A stretch of DNA of 64,000 bases from Umezawaea tangerina (GCF_003002815.1 NZ_PVTF01000012.1:1-64000); one strand, 5' to 3'. Positions 44,021 to 52,842 are shown, counted from the stretch's first letter. Made by a program: numbers and translations. Notes: a model not told the origin generated them from the letters alone.

Positions 44021-44752
44021 ATGCCCGCATCTGAGCCCACCATCCTGGCCACGTCCGGCGGTTACCGGTCCGGCCACCGCACCGACCTGGAGTTCGGCAA
44101 GCTGGTCCACTTCGCCGTCGAGCTGTCCGGGGTGGACGGACGGCGACCGGCCGTCTGCCACGTCGGCACCGCGGGCGGTGACCAGCGCTCGGACAACGCC
44201 CGCGTGTCCGAGGCGGGCAGGCTGGTCGGCTGGGACGTCTCGCACCTCAACCTGTTCACCATGCCGCACACCGACGACCTGCTGGGCTTCGTGCTCTCCC
44301 AGGACGTGCTGTGGGTCGGCGGCGGGTCGGTGGCGAACCTGCTGGCCGTGTGGGAGGTGCACGGGCTGGGCGACGTGCTGCGGCAGGCGTGGCGGGCCGG
44401 TGTGGTGCTCAGCGGCGTGTCCGCCGGGTCGATCTGCTGGCACGTGGGCGGCACGACCGACTCGTTCGGACCGGAGCTGCGGGTCGTCAGGAACGGGCTG
44501 GGGCTGCTCCCCTACGGCAACGGCGTGCACTACGACTCCGAGAAGACCCGCCGACCGGCCGTCCACGCCGCCGTGGCGGCGGGCGAGCTGCCGCTCACGT
44601 ACTGCACCGACGACGGCGCGGGACTGCTCTACCGGGGTACCGAACTAGTCCAAGTGGTGTCGGAGAACGGCCGCGGCGGTGGTTACGTAGTGCAACGGGA
44701 CGAGTCTTCAGGAACCGCACAGGAGGAAAAGCTCGACATCAGGAGGCTGTAG
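44021..44752 (+). CDS. Peptidase E-like serine dipeptidase (family S51)
   Basis: A 243-residue cytosolic peptidase of the glutamine-amidotransferase-like fold. The catalytic Ser is in the nucleophile elbow GVSAGSICWH. DVLWVGGGSVANLLAVW and PYGNGVHYDSEKTRRP match family S51 (Asp-dipeptidase/cyanophycinase group). It is monocistronic or weakly linked to the next gene, 18 bases on. The last about 25 residues (QRDESSGTAQEEKLD) are polar and extra. Confidence 0.9.
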   Translation: MPASEPTILATSGGYRSGHRTDLEFGKLVHFAVELSGVDGRRPAVCHVGTAGGDQRSDNARVSEAGRLVGWDVSHLNLFTMPHTDDLLGFVLSQDVLWVGGGSVANLLAVWEVHGLGDVLRQAWRAGVVLSGVSAGSICWHVGGTTDSFGPELRVVRNGLGLLPYGNGVHYDSEKTRRPAVHAAVAAGELPLTYCTDDGAGLLYRGTELVQVVSENGRGGGYVVQRDESSGTAQEEKLDIRRL

Positions 44753-44758
44753 AGCGTT

Positions 44759-44771
44759 CAGTTAATAACTG
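44759..44771. promoter_or_regulatory. AT-rich 13-bp palindrome at the start of the penicillin-binding-like gene
   Basis: CAGTTA-A-TAACTG is a perfect dyad whose last base is the G of the GTG start. It is AT-rich in GC-rich DNA and contains TAATAA. It could be an operator or a -10 element of a leaderless transcript. Confidence 0.45.
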
Positions 44772-45730
44772 TGGGTGAACGCAAACGACGGGTCGCGCTC
44801 TACGGAGTGATCGCAACGATGGTGGCGATCGCGTCCTCGGCGTTCGTCGCCTACGACACCGGGACGCCGACGGCCGTGCAGTCCGCGGCCGCCGACGCCA
44901 GGGTCCACGCGGCGCCGCCGCTCGCCGCCGCGGCGCCGTCCGCCGACCCGTCCACGTCCTCGGCCCCGCCGACCACCACGACGACCGCCCCGCCCGCGCC
45001 CCAGCCCGACCTCGGCGCGGGACTGGCCTCGGCGGAGCAGGTCGCGGGCGACTCGGTGGACCTCGGCGTCGCCGTGCTCGACCTGCGCACCGGCGACCTC
45101 GTCGGCAGCGGCGGCGACAAGCAGTTCTACTCGGCGTCGCTGAGCAAGCTGCTGCTCGTGGTCGACATGCTCGACCGCCGCGCCGAGGGCGACCTGGAGC
45201 TGTCCGACGACGACCTCGACCTGGTCGACCGGGCGCTGAGCTACAGCGACGACGGCGCCATGGACGTGATGTGGACGCGGTTCGACGGCATGGCCGCCAT
45301 CGACCGGGTCGCGGCGCGGCTCGGGCTGACCGGGACGCACGCGCCCGACGACCCGTCGCAGTGGGGCGAGGTCGTGGTCACCGCCGACGACATGGTCCAC
45401 CTCTACCAGTACGTCCTGCTGAAGATGCCCGAGGCGGACCGCGACCTGGTCGTGGACGCGCTGTCGGGCGCGCAGGAGGAGGCCGCCGACGGGTTCGACC
45501 AGTTCTTCGGGCTGCTCGACCAGAACGCGCGCGGCAGCCGTGCCGCCTACGCCAAGCAGGGCTGGATGTACTACCTGCCGAGCGACGTGTACCTGCACAG
45601 CGCGGGCGTCGTGGACAACCGCTACGCCGTCGCCGTGCTCACCGTCCAGAGTGGAGTGTCCACCGACACCGCCAAGGACAAGGTCGCGCAGATCGTCGGC
45701 GCCACCCTCACACCGCTGCCGAACACGTAG
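44771..45730 (+). CDS. Secreted serine hydrolase, penicillin-binding/beta-lactamase-like
   Basis: A 319-residue exported protein. It has a signal-anchor or signal peptide (RRVALYGVIATMVAIASSAF), a low-complexity Ala/Pro/Thr/Ser linker (residues about 40-80), then a serine-hydrolase domain with the catalytic tetrad SLSK (S-x-x-K). The second motif reads SDD where SDN is usual, and the third KQG where KTG is usual, so standard beta-lactamase chemistry is doubtful. It is probably tethered in the cell wall through the linker. The start GTG overlaps a palindrome, and no clear ribosome-binding site is seen. Confidence 0.87.
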   Translation: MGERKRRVALYGVIATMVAIASSAFVAYDTGTPTAVQSAAADARVHAAPPLAAAAPSADPSTSSAPPTTTTTAPPAPQPDLGAGLASAEQVAGDSVDLGVAVLDLRTGDLVGSGGDKQFYSASLSKLLLVVDMLDRRAEGDLELSDDDLDLVDRALSYSDDGAMDVMWTRFDGMAAIDRVAARLGLTGTHAPDDPSQWGEVVVTADDMVHLYQYVLLKMPEADRDLVVDALSGAQEEAADGFDQFFGLLDQNARGSRAAYAKQGWMYYLPSDVYLHSAGVVDNRYAVAVLTVQSGVSTDTAKDKVAQIVGATLTPLPNT

Positions 45731-45754
45731 GAAAACCCTTCCAGCGCATAGAAA

Positions 45755-45782
45755 AAGGCCACCCCGCCGCCGAGGTGGCCTT
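45755..45782. terminator. Bidirectional hairpin terminator
   Basis: Arms AAGGCCACC (45755-45763) and GGTGGCCTT (45774-45782), with A-rich and T-rich flanks on the two sides, separate the convergent serine hydrolase and DUF1996 genes. Confidence 0.85.
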
Positions 45783-45815
45783 CTTCCTACCGCGTACGGG
45801 TACGCGGAAGCCGTG

Positions 45816-47270
45816 TCACTCCTTGCAGGTCTTGCCCTTGTTGACGCAGTTCACGAGGCGGCTCATGATCCGCTGGGACATGACGTTCGCGAAGTCGTCG
45901 TGGTCGCTGAGCGGGTTGTGGCTCTCGAACGGGAACGAGTCCACCTTGTACTGGCCCTTGAGCTGGATGTCCCTCGGGATGTCGTAGGTGAGGGTGGTGC
46001 GCAGCTGCGGCACGGCCTTGAAGCCGTCGGCGCACTTGCCGGTCGCCGGGTCCGGGAACACGATGTGCGTGCGGTGGTTCGCGGAGTCGGTGTTCTTGCC
46101 GTCCCAGCAGCTCGGGAAGTCGTGGATGCGCTTGACCTTCGAGCCCTCGGGGCAGATCACGTACTTGGCGATCTGGACCTTGTCCTCGAAGCCGGAGCAG
46201 GTCCACGAGTCGCGGGTGTTCTTGGTGCCGTTGATGGAGACCTTCGCGTCGCCGTAGAGGATGCGGAGGAACTTCGGCATCGCGGTGACCTTGCCGACCG
46301 GGCTGCCGCGGAAGGTGAGCTCGGCGCTCAGCGGGCGCTGCACCTCGCCGTCGTTGCCGGGCAGCTCGTTGTTGTCGTCGGGCTCGCCACCGGGGGCCTC
46401 GACCGGCGGGGTGTCGCCGTTCTCGGAGCCGTCACCGATGGGCGAGGGCTGGCCGGGGTTCTTCACCGAGCAGCGCGAGAGGGCGCCGAAGTCGATCGGC
46501 TGGCGGCCGGGACGGCCCAGCGCGAGGGTCATCCGGTCGAGGATGGCCTTCCGCTTCTCCAGCAACGGGTTGATGATCGCGGCGTCGACCTGGGCGGTGC
46601 CCTCGGCCTCGAGCTTCTGCTCGGCCTCGTCGGTGACCTTGTCGACCTCCTCGAGGGCCTGGTCGACGTCGGCCTGGGCCTCCTCGGGCACCTCGTCGAG
46701 CTTGCTCACGACGTCCGGGCACACGAGCTGCGGCTTCTTCTTGGACTTCGCGTCCGCGTCGGCGGCCTTCTGCTGGTCCTGCGCCTGCTTCGCGGCGGCG
46801 TCGACCTTGTTCTCCTCCTCCTCGTCCGCGGTGTCGATGCGGATGACGGGCCAGAAGTAGGTCGACTTGTCACCGTTCTTGCAGGTGGTCCCGGCGGCCT
46901 GGAGGCTCTCGTTGGTCGAGTTCGCGTTCGTCGACAGGTTGCCGACGTAGTCGTGGAGGTGCTCGGCACCGTTCTCGACACCGGGGGCGGCGATGAAGTT
47001 GTCGCCGTTGAAGTGGCCGTTCTCGTTGAGGCCGCAGTTGACGGTGAAGGTGCCCTTCGACGCGTTCTGCTGCTTCTTCACCTGCTTGACGTTCGGCTGC
47101 ACCGTGGTGATGTCGACGAACTGCGAGATGTCGACACCGTCAGCGGAAGCCTGGTCGTTACCGGTGGTCGTCACCACGACCACGGCTCCGGCCGCGATCG
47201 CCACGGCAGCGCCGATCGAGGCGATCTTCGTTCTGCTGGAGATCTGGTGTCGTCCACCGGTCCGGGTCAT
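45816..47270 (-). CDS. Exported DUF1996 protein with internal charged insert
   Basis: A 484-residue protein with an N-terminal membrane or signal segment (IASIGAAVAIAAGAVVVVTT). The first DUF1996 block (NCGLNENGHFNGDN, GAEHLHDYVGN, STYFWPVIR; to about residue 147) and the last (FLRILYGD, SWTCSGFED, HDFPSCWDGKNTDS, NHRTHIVFPDP; from about 325) are separated by about 170 residues rich in Glu/Asp/Lys/Ala and Gln, with coiled-coil character, then a Pro/Gly/Glu linker. DUF1996 normally runs uninterrupted. GAGGTGAG lies seven bases before the ATG. DUF1996 has no agreed function; it is found in secreted fungal and actinobacterial proteins. Confidence 0.9.
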   Translation of the reverse strand: MTRTGGRHQISSRTKIASIGAAVAIAAGAVVVVTTTGNDQASADGVDISQFVDITTVQPNVKQVKKQQNASKGTFTVNCGLNENGHFNGDNFIAAPGVENGAEHLHDYVGNLSTNANSTNESLQAAGTTCKNGDKSTYFWPVIRIDTADEEEENKVDAAAKQAQDQQKAADADAKSKKKPQLVCPDVVSKLDEVPEEAQADVDQALEEVDKVTDEAEQKLEAEGTAQVDAAIINPLLEKRKAILDRMTLALGRPGRQPIDFGALSRCSVKNPGQPSPIGDGSENGDTPPVEAPGGEPDDNNELPGNDGEVQRPLSAELTFRGSPVGKVTAMPKFLRILYGDAKVSINGTKNTRDSWTCSGFEDKVQIAKYVICPEGSKVKRIHDFPSCWDGKNTDSANHRTHIVFPDPATGKCADGFKAVPQLRTTLTYDIPRDIQLKGQYKVDSFPFESHNPLSDHDDFANVMSQRIMSRLVNCVNKGKTCKE

Positions 47271-47539
47271 TCGATGCTCACCTCTGTCGTCGGGGTGTTC
47301 GAGGACGGCGTTTGGAGGTCGCCTCACTGGGGCATACGCACGGTCGACGTGGCGCTCCTCAACCGTGTTTGCCTCGTTATCAATCCGTTACATAGGCGGT
47401 TGATCCCACCCGCAGTGCACGCACGGGTGCGCAAAGTTCGCATTCACGACACCTGAGGTGCGCGAACGGGTGAATCCGAGGCCGGTTCACGGCCGTTCGG
47501 AGACTGCCTGTGACCGGGTGTTCGGCCTTGAACGCGAAA
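47271..47539. other. Intergenic region between DUF1996 gene and glyS
   Basis: Non-coding as far as I can see. It must hold the DUF1996 promoter. A relatively AT-rich patch (around 47370-47400, GTTATCAATCCGTTACATAG) is the most likely place, but no box pair is convincing. Confidence 0.4.
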
Positions 47540-47568
47540 CAGGGCCGCCTCCAAAGGAGACGGCCCTG
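47540..47568 (-). terminator. glyS terminator
   Basis: Outer arms CAGGGCCG (47540-47547) and CGGCCCTG (47561-47568) with inner CTCC/GGAG pairs around AAA, 15 bases after the glyS stop. Confidence 0.8.
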
Positions 47569-47583
47569 CTCGGGGAGAACGGT

Positions 47584-48969
47584 CTAGCAGCCGACCAGGC
47601 GGGCCGCCAGGTAGCCCTCCAGCTGGTCCATGGCCACCCGCTCCTGCGACATGGTGTCGCGCTCCCGGACGGTCACGGCGAGGTCGGTGAGGGTGTCGAA
47701 GTCGACCGTCACGCAGAACGGGGTGCCGATCTCGTCCTGCCGCCGGTACCGGCGGCCGATCGCCCCGGCGTCGTCGAAGTCCACGTTCCAGTTGCGGCGC
47801 AACGAGGCCGCCAGGTCCCGCGCCTTCGGCGAGAGGTCGGCGTTGCGCGAGAGCGGGAGCACGGCGACCTTCACCGGGGCCAACCGGCGGTCCAGCTTGA
47901 GCACCACCCGGCGGTCGACACCGCCCTTGGCGTTGGGGGCCTCGTCCTCGTGGTAGGCCTCCAGCAGGAACGCCATCATCGGACGGCCCACGCCCGCCGC
48001 CGGTTCGATGACGAACGGCCGGTAGCGCGAGTTCGTGGCCTGGTCGAAGTAGGAGAGGTCCACGCCGGAGTGGTTGGAGTGCGTGGTGAGGTCGAAGTCG
48101 CCGCGGTTGGCGATGCCCTCCAGCTCACCCCACTCCTGCCCGCCGAACCGGAACCGGTACTCGATGTCCACCGTCCGCTTCGAGTAGTGGGACAGCTTCT
48201 CCTTCGGGTGTTCGTACTGGCGCAGGTTCTCCTTGGACAGCCCCAGGTCCGTGTACCAGCGCGACCGCTCGTCGATCCAGTACTGATGCCATTCCTCGTC
48301 GGTGCCCGGCTCGACGAAGAACTCCATCTCCATCTGCTCGAACTCCCGCGTGCGGAAGATGAAGTTGCCGGGCGTGATCTCGTTGCGGAACGACTTGCCG
48401 ATCTGGCCGATGCCGAACGGCGGCTTGCGGCGCGAGGTCGTCTGCACGTTCAGGAAGTTCGTGAAGATGCCCTGCGCGGTCTCCGGGCGCAGGTAGTGCA
48501 GGCCCTCGTCGGTCTCGACCGGACCGAGGTGGGTCTTGAGCAGGCCGTTGAACATCTTCGGCTCGGTGTACTCGCCGCGGGTGCCGCAGTTCGGGCACGG
48601 CACGTCGGACAGGTCGCCCTCCGCGACCTCCTTCGACGTGCGCTCGGCGTACTCCTCCACCAGGGTGTCGGCGCGGAAGCGCTTGTGGCAGGAGTTGCAC
48701 TCCACCAGCGGGTCGACGAACGCCTCGATGTGGCCGGAGGCCGACCACACCTCGCGCGGCAGGATGACCGAGGAGTCGAGGCCGACGACGTCGTCGCGGC
48801 CCTGCACCATGAACTTCCACCACTGCCGCTTGATGTTGTCCTTGAGCTCGACGCCGAGCGGCCCGTAGTCCCAAGCCGACCTGGTACCGCCGTAGATCTC
48901 ACCGCACGGGTACACGAAGCCACGGCGCTTGCACAGGCTGACAACGGTTTCGACGCGATCGGCTGGCAC
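47584..48969 (-). CDS. glyS: Glycine-tRNA ligase (single-chain, class II)
   Basis: A 461-residue glycyl-tRNA synthetase that attaches glycine to tRNA-Gly. It has class II motif 1 ([17 protein letters not shown]), a zinc-binding insert (CNSCHKRF ... [10 protein letters not shown]), motif 2 ([19 protein letters not shown]), motif 3 ([14 protein letters not shown]) and a C-terminal anticodon-binding domain. GTG at 48969 is chosen because GGAG sits five bases upstream; GTG at 48975 is in frame too. Gene order glyS-smtB-zur matches mycobacteria but is interrupted here by accessory genes. Confidence 0.97.
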   Translation of the reverse strand: MPADRVETVVSLCKRRGFVYPCGEIYGGTRSAWDYGPLGVELKDNIKRQWWKFMVQGRDDVVGLDSSVILPREVWSASGHIEAFVDPLVECNSCHKRFRADTLVEEYAERTSKEVAEGDLSDVPCPNCGTRGEYTEPKMFNGLLKTHLGPVETDEGLHYLRPETAQGIFTNFLNVQTTSRRKPPFGIGQIGKSFRNEITPGNFIFRTREFEQMEMEFFVEPGTDEEWHQYWIDERSRWYTDLGLSKENLRQYEHPKEKLSHYSKRTVDIEYRFRFGGQEWGELEGIANRGDFDLTTHSNHSGVDLSYFDQATNSRYRPFVIEPAAGVGRPMMAFLLEAYHEDEAPNAKGGVDRRVVLKLDRRLAPVKVAVLPLSRNADLSPKARDLAASLRRNWNVDFDDAGAIGRRYRRQDEIGTPFCVTVDFDTLTDLAVTVRERDTMSQERVAMDQLEGYLAARLVGC

Positions 48970-49068
48970 TGCCACTCCAGGGGGTCGGAAAGAGAAAGAA
49001 CCAAGCGTAACGCGGGTGCCCGCGCCTCTAATGGGCGACCGTGGCTCATCTGTGCCTACCCTGCGGGG

Positions 49069-49902
49069 ATGGCGGACGAGTTGCGCGGCATGTGGGACTT
49101 CGCCGATCTGACGGCGACCGAGGAGCGGTTCCGCGCCAGGCTGGCGGAACCGATCACCGACGCCCACCGGGCGGAGGTGCTGACCCAGCTCGCGCGGGTC
49201 GAAGGGCTGCGCGGCGACTTCGCCGTGGGGCACCAGATGCTGGCCGACGCCGAGGCGCTGGCCGAGCCGGACTCCGCCGGGCGGGTGCGGGTGTTCCTCG
49301 AACGCGGGCGACTGCTGCGGTCGTCCGGGGCGGAACAGGAAGCGCTGCCGCTGTTCACCGCCGCGTTCGTGCTGGCCGGGCACCGCGGCGACGACTACCT
49401 CGCGGTGGACGCGGCGCACATGGCGGCACTGGTCGACAGCTCCGAGGAGTGGACCCAGCGCGGAGTCGAACTCGCCCGCCGGTCCGACGACCCGGAGGTG
49501 CGGGGGTGGATCGGCGCGCTGATGAACAACCTGGGGTGGGCGCTGCACGAGGCAGGACGGCCGGAAGAGGCGCTGAGGGCCTTCGAACAGGCGCTGGAAG
49601 CACGGGAGCAGGTACCGGGTCAGCCCTACGAGGTGGAGATCGCGCGGTACGCGGTGGCGAAGGTGATGCGGGAACTGGGGAGGGCGGCCGAGGCGGCGGA
49701 GCTGATGGGGAGGGCGGTGGAATGGGCACGGGGAGCGGGGGTGGCGGACGGGTGGTTCCACGAGGAGCTGGCTGAGGACTACGCGGCGCTGGGGTGGAGG
49801 GTGGAGGCGGCGGAGCAGGCGAGGGTGGCGTTGGGGTTGTTGGACGCGAACCAGGCGCCGGGGAGGGTGGGGAGGTTGAGGGAGTTGGCGGGGTTGGGGT
49901 GA
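49069..49902 (+). CDS. TPR-repeat protein
   Basis: A 277-residue all-helical protein with several TPR units ([58 protein letters not shown]). It probably mediates protein contacts; no catalytic domain is seen. The 3' third becomes very G-rich with many TTG and GGG codons, and this bias continues into the non-coding repeat region, hinting at local compositional drift. Confidence 0.82.
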   Translation: MADELRGMWDFADLTATEERFRARLAEPITDAHRAEVLTQLARVEGLRGDFAVGHQMLADAEALAEPDSAGRVRVFLERGRLLRSSGAEQEALPLFTAAFVLAGHRGDDYLAVDAAHMAALVDSSEEWTQRGVELARRSDDPEVRGWIGALMNNLGWALHEAGRPEEALRAFEQALEAREQVPGQPYEVEIARYAVAKVMRELGRAAEAAELMGRAVEWARGAGVADGWFHEELAEDYAALGWRVEAAEQARVALGLLDANQAPGRVGRLRELAGLG

Positions 49903-50024
49903 GGGGGTTTGGTCTTGCGGTGTGGCTCGGTGTTCTCGCGGGTGTGGGCGCTCGGTGTCGGTGGCATGGACTTCGGGGGTGTCGCTGCGGTGGTTTCCGG
50001 GGGTGTCGCTACAGCTGTCTCCGG

Positions 50025-50144
50025 GTGCGGTCGGCTTGACTTGGGGCCCCTTTTTTGGGCTTCGTCGGGCGAAAAAGGGCAGGTGGTAGAGCCTGCCCGC
50101 CGACCGATTTTAAGCCCAAAAACCCCAAGTCAAGCCGACCGCAC
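50025..50144. repeat. 120-bp fold-back with perfect 22-bp inverted repeats
   Basis: The left arm 50025-50046 (starting GTGCGGTCGGCTTGAC) is the exact complement of 50123-50144. Further pairing continues inward (TTTTTGGGCTT with AAGCCCAAAAA), and an inner stem GGGCAGG/CCTGCCC caps the structure. No ORF is needed to explain it. It could be a terminator for the convergent genes, a structured RNA or a small non-autonomous element. Confidence 0.75.
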
Positions 50145-50180
50145 TAGCGGACGAGCACCGCTCGCTTCCAGCGTCGTTAG

Positions 50181-50210
50181 GCGCTTGTTGGCGCTTGTTG
50201 GCGCTTGTTG
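50181..50210. repeat. Three tandem copies of a 10-bp unit
   Basis: GCGCTTGTTG is repeated three times exactly, preceded by a diverged unit (GCGTCGTTAG). The tract is flanked by two copies of GCTTCCAGCGT about 50 bp apart. Confidence 0.85.
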
Positions 50211-50258
50211 GCTGCTTCCAGCGTTGTTGGGCTGTTGCTGTTGTCCGTTGTGTTGGCG

Positions 50259-51470
50259 CTACCTGTGTTCTGCCGTCTTGGGGGTGTAGTCCGGTAGGGA
50301 CAGGGAGGTTGCGGCGCGGGTGACGTTGTGGCCGAAGAGGTTCGTCTTGGTGAGTAGTGGGAGTAGGCGGGTCGTCTGGTTGCGCAGCCAGAGGGCGGTG
50401 CGGGTTTTGGGGATGAGGGTGTTGGGGCCCAGTGCCAGTGACTGGTTGCGTTCGACGAAGTCGACGAGGGTCCGCCGGTAGGACGTGAAAGCGTCGGTGT
50501 GGTTGTCGTGGGTGGCCAGTTCGCCCGCTAGGACGTAGGCGCCCACCACGGCGAGGCTGGTGCCTTGGCCGGCGAGGAATGAGGTGGCGTGGGCGGCGTC
50601 GCCGGTGAGGGCGACACGGCCGGTGCTCCAGGTGGGCATGCGGATCTGGCTGACGGTGTCGGAGAAGACGTCGGTGGCGGTGCGCAGGTCGGCGAGGAGC
50701 TGGGGTGTCTGCCAGCCGTCGGTGGCGAAGGTCCGTTCGGTGAGGCGGAGGGTGGCGTCGCGGTCGTGCGGTTCGCCTGCCGTGGGTGGCGGGCTGGTGA
50801 AGGCGAAGAAGGCGTGGACGTGGTCGGAGTGGCCGACGGCGTAGCGGGTGGTCATGCGGCCGGGGACGTTCCAGATGACGGCCTCGTGGTCGAGGTCGGT
50901 GCGGTTGGGGGCGGTGAAACCGGTGAAGCGGTAGCCGAGGTGGTGCAGGTACCGCTCCTCCGGGCCGAAGGCGAGGGCGCGGACGGTGGAGTGCAGGCCG
51001 TCGGCACCGATGACGAGGTCGAAGGTGCGGTGGGTGCCGCCGCGGAACGTGACGTCGACGCCGTCGACGCGGTCGTCCAGGGCGGTGACGGAGTCGTCGA
51101 ACAGGTACTCGACGTCGTCGCGGGTGATGTCGTGGAGGGCTGAGGTCAGGGAGCCGCGGGGAAGCTCGATGTCCTCGGCGGCGCCGCCGGTGAGGGCCGC
51201 GGGTGACAGGGAGCCGACCGGTTCGCCGTCGGCGTCGACGAAGGTGATGCGGCGGGTGCGCGTCCGGGTGGCGGTCAGCCGGTCGAGCAGACCCGTGCGG
51301 CGGACGACGTCGACGGCGACGCCGCGCAGGTCGATCGGGTAGCCGCCGCCGCGGACCCCGGCGGCGGTCTCCACGACCGTCACGCGGAAGCCGTACCGGT
51401 GCAACCAGAAGGCGAGCGTGGGACCGGCGACGCTCGCGCCGGAGATCAGGACGCTGCGGGTGCGGGACAT
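50259..51470 (-). CDS. FAD-dependent monooxygenase (aromatic hydroxylase type), paralogue 2
   Basis: A 403-residue flavoprotein with FAD motifs LISGASVAGPTLAFWLHRYG, LVIGADGLHSTVRALAFGPE and RVALTGDAAHATSFLAGQG. It resembles the enzyme at 22219-23412 from the first residues (ISGASVAGP) to the C-terminal RTALWLRNQ segment, and like it is divergent from a TetR gene. The two probably arose by duplication or share a transferred ancestor. The substrate is unknown. It converges on the repeat-rich region. Confidence 0.93.
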   Translation of the reverse strand: MSRTRSVLISGASVAGPTLAFWLHRYGFRVTVVETAAGVRGGGYPIDLRGVAVDVVRRTGLLDRLTATRTRTRRITFVDADGEPVGSLSPAALTGGAAEDIELPRGSLTSALHDITRDDVEYLFDDSVTALDDRVDGVDVTFRGGTHRTFDLVIGADGLHSTVRALAFGPEERYLHHLGYRFTGFTAPNRTDLDHEAVIWNVPGRMTTRYAVGHSDHVHAFFAFTSPPPTAGEPHDRDATLRLTERTFATDGWQTPQLLADLRTATDVFSDTVSQIRMPTWSTGRVALTGDAAHATSFLAGQGTSLAVVGAYVLAGELATHDNHTDAFTSYRRTLVDFVERNQSLALGPNTLIPKTRTALWLRNQTTRLLPLLTKTNLFGHNVTRAATSLSLPDYTPKTAEHR

Positions 51471-51479
51471 GACGACTCC

Positions 51480-51529
51480 TTAGGTACACACATGTTCCCT
51501 ATCGAAGGTAGCCAGGCGCGATAAGGTAC
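51480..51529. promoter_or_regulatory. Possible TetR sites
   Basis: TTAGGTAC (51480-51487) and TAAGGTAC (51522-51529) are near-identical direct repeats in the 63-bp gap between the divergent monooxygenase and tetR genes. No long palindrome is present, so this is a weak assignment. Confidence 0.35.
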
Positions 51530-51533
51530 GCAA

Positions 51534-52121
51534 GTGAGCCTTGAAGCGGGAAGACGTCGACGTGGCAGCGAACTGGAGACCGCGATCCTCGACGCGGCGT
51601 GGGGACTGCTGGTGGACAGCGGCTACGGGGCGTTCACGATCGAGGCGGTGGCGGAGCGGGCGAGGACGAGCAGGCACGTGCTGTACCGGCGGTGGCCCAC
51701 CCGCGGCGACCTGGCGCTGGCGGCGATCCGGCACGGCTCGGCGGAGCACACCGCGCTCCCCCCGGACACCGGGTCGCTGCGCGGGGACGTGATCGCGTTG
51801 ATGACCAGGGCCAACGAGGACCGGTCACGGGTCACGGCGATGCTGAGCGTGCACCTGGGGACGTACTACCTGGAGACCGGGACGACGCCGGCGGACCTGC
51901 GGCAGTCGGTCACCGGGGAGGACGCGGGCCACCTGGAGGAGATCCTCCGGCGCGCGGTCGGGCGTGGCGAGATCCCGTCGGCGGACGTGCCCGAGCGGGT
52001 GCGGAACCTGCCCGGCGACCTGCTGCGCGACGAGGTGCTGATGACGCTGGCGCCCGCGTCGGACGAGACGATCGCGTCGATCGTGGACGAGGTCTTCCTA
52101 CCGCTCGTCCTCAAGCCCTAG
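51534..52121 (+). CDS. TetR family transcriptional regulator
   Basis: A 195-residue regulator with helix-turn-helix FTIEAVAERARTSRHVLYRRW and a C-terminal domain of the TetR_C class. It is divergent from FAD monooxygenase 2 and probably represses it. Its TAG stop shares CTAG with the stop of the convergent ABM gene. It differs clearly in sequence from the TetR at 23510, so the pairs were either assembled separately or have diverged. Confidence 0.92.
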   Translation: MSLEAGRRRRGSELETAILDAAWGLLVDSGYGAFTIEAVAERARTSRHVLYRRWPTRGDLALAAIRHGSAEHTALPPDTGSLRGDVIALMTRANEDRSRVTAMLSVHLGTYYLETGTTPADLRQSVTGEDAGHLEEILRRAVGRGEIPSADVPERVRNLPGDLLRDEVLMTLAPASDETIASIVDEVFLPLVLKP

Positions 52122-52501
52122 CGGGGCGTTGCGGTGGGGCCGGAGGCTTCGCCCAGGCGGACGGTGCCCGCGTCCTGGGCGAGGAGGCTGGTTTGGCGGG
52201 TGACTGAGCTGTCGGAGGCGATCAGCACGGGTTCGTAGGCGGCCGGTTCGTCGACCAGGGCCTCGGAGAGGAGGGGGATGACGTGTTCGCGGACGTCGAA
52301 CGGGGAGAGGGCGCGGCGGTAGGCGACGACGGAGTCGAACTCGACGGTGAGGACCCAGCGGTCGGGTTCGTCGGTCGACCGGCTGAGCAGGCCCCGGCGG
52401 CAGCCGGGGTGGGCGATCAGCAGCTCCAGGGCCCGGCCCGCGCGTGCGGTGAAGTCGGCGACGTCGGGTTGGGGCACGGTGAACCGGCACACGAGCAGCA
52501 C
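52118..52501 (-). CDS. Antibiotic-biosynthesis-monooxygenase (ABM) fold protein
   Basis: A 127-residue dimeric alpha/beta-barrel protein. FTVPQPDVADFTARAGRALE, LIAHPGCRRGLLSRS and RWVLTVEFDSVVAYRRAL match the ABM family, whose members act as small monooxygenases or heme-degrading enzymes; many have no assigned reaction. The GTG start lies 17 bases from the divergent small membrane protein gene. The C-terminal about 30 residues are extra and low in structure. Confidence 0.82.
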   Translation of the reverse strand: MLLVCRFTVPQPDVADFTARAGRALELLIAHPGCRRGLLSRSTDEPDRWVLTVEFDSVVAYRRALSPFDVREHVIPLLSEALVDEPAAYEPVLIASDSSVTRQTSLLAQDAGTVRLGEASGPTATPR

Positions 52502-52518
52502 AGTGCAAGGATGCCACG

Positions 52519-52791
52519 GTGCCCTACGACCCCAAGCGCACCCTGATCCCCGGCAGCGGACCGCTGGCGAAGGTGCCTCCCCTGTTGGCGTTCCTGCTGG
52601 TGGCAGGCTTGTTCGCGGGTGGGGTGCTGCTGCGCGGCGTGCTCGGCGCGAGCCTGCTGGGGGTGCTGCTGCTGGGCGTGCTCGCCCTGCTGGCGGCGAC
52701 CTGGCGGACGCTGCCACCGGCCGCGCGGGTGCTGCGGGTGCTGGTCGTGCTGGTCCTGGTGGCCGTCGCCATCTCGGTCCTGCCCGGATAG
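52519..52791 (+). CDS. Small two-helix membrane protein (DUF6703-like)
   Basis: A 90-residue protein that opens with PYDPKRTLIPGSGP and has about three hydrophobic stretches rich in Leu, Val and Ala. It resembles small actinobacterial membrane proteins found beside smtB-zur loci. Function unknown. Start GTG. Confidence 0.75.
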   Translation: MPYDPKRTLIPGSGPLAKVPPLLAFLLVAGLFAGGVLLRGVLGASLLGVLLLGVLALLAATWRTLPPAARVLRVLVVLVLVAVAISVLPG

Positions 52792-52842
52792 CGCCTAGGA
52801 TTGGTGCTGATAATCCATTCCACCTAGGGCCGGAGAAGGTGC

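Larger units (their letters stand above)
49903..50258. other. Repeat-rich non-coding region
   Basis: About 356 bases between a TPR gene and a convergent monooxygenase gene, without a supportable gene. From left to right it holds two direct repeats of about 16 bp (near 49971 and 49996, core GGGGGTGTCGCT), a 120-bp fold-back with perfect 22-bp ends (50025-50144), three tandem 10-bp units (50181-50210), and two copies of GCTTCCAGCGT flanking them. The T/G-rich strand composition differs from neighbouring genes. Confidence 0.65.

Noticed and set aside
50181-50210. Three short repeats considered as a CRISPR array
   Set aside because: Units are 10 bp and contiguous without spacers, and no cas genes are present.
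50110-51489. 459-codon open frame in another minus-strand phase over monooxygenase 2
   Set aside because: Almost only Arg, Pro, His and Thr; the FAD motifs are in the 50259-51470 frame.
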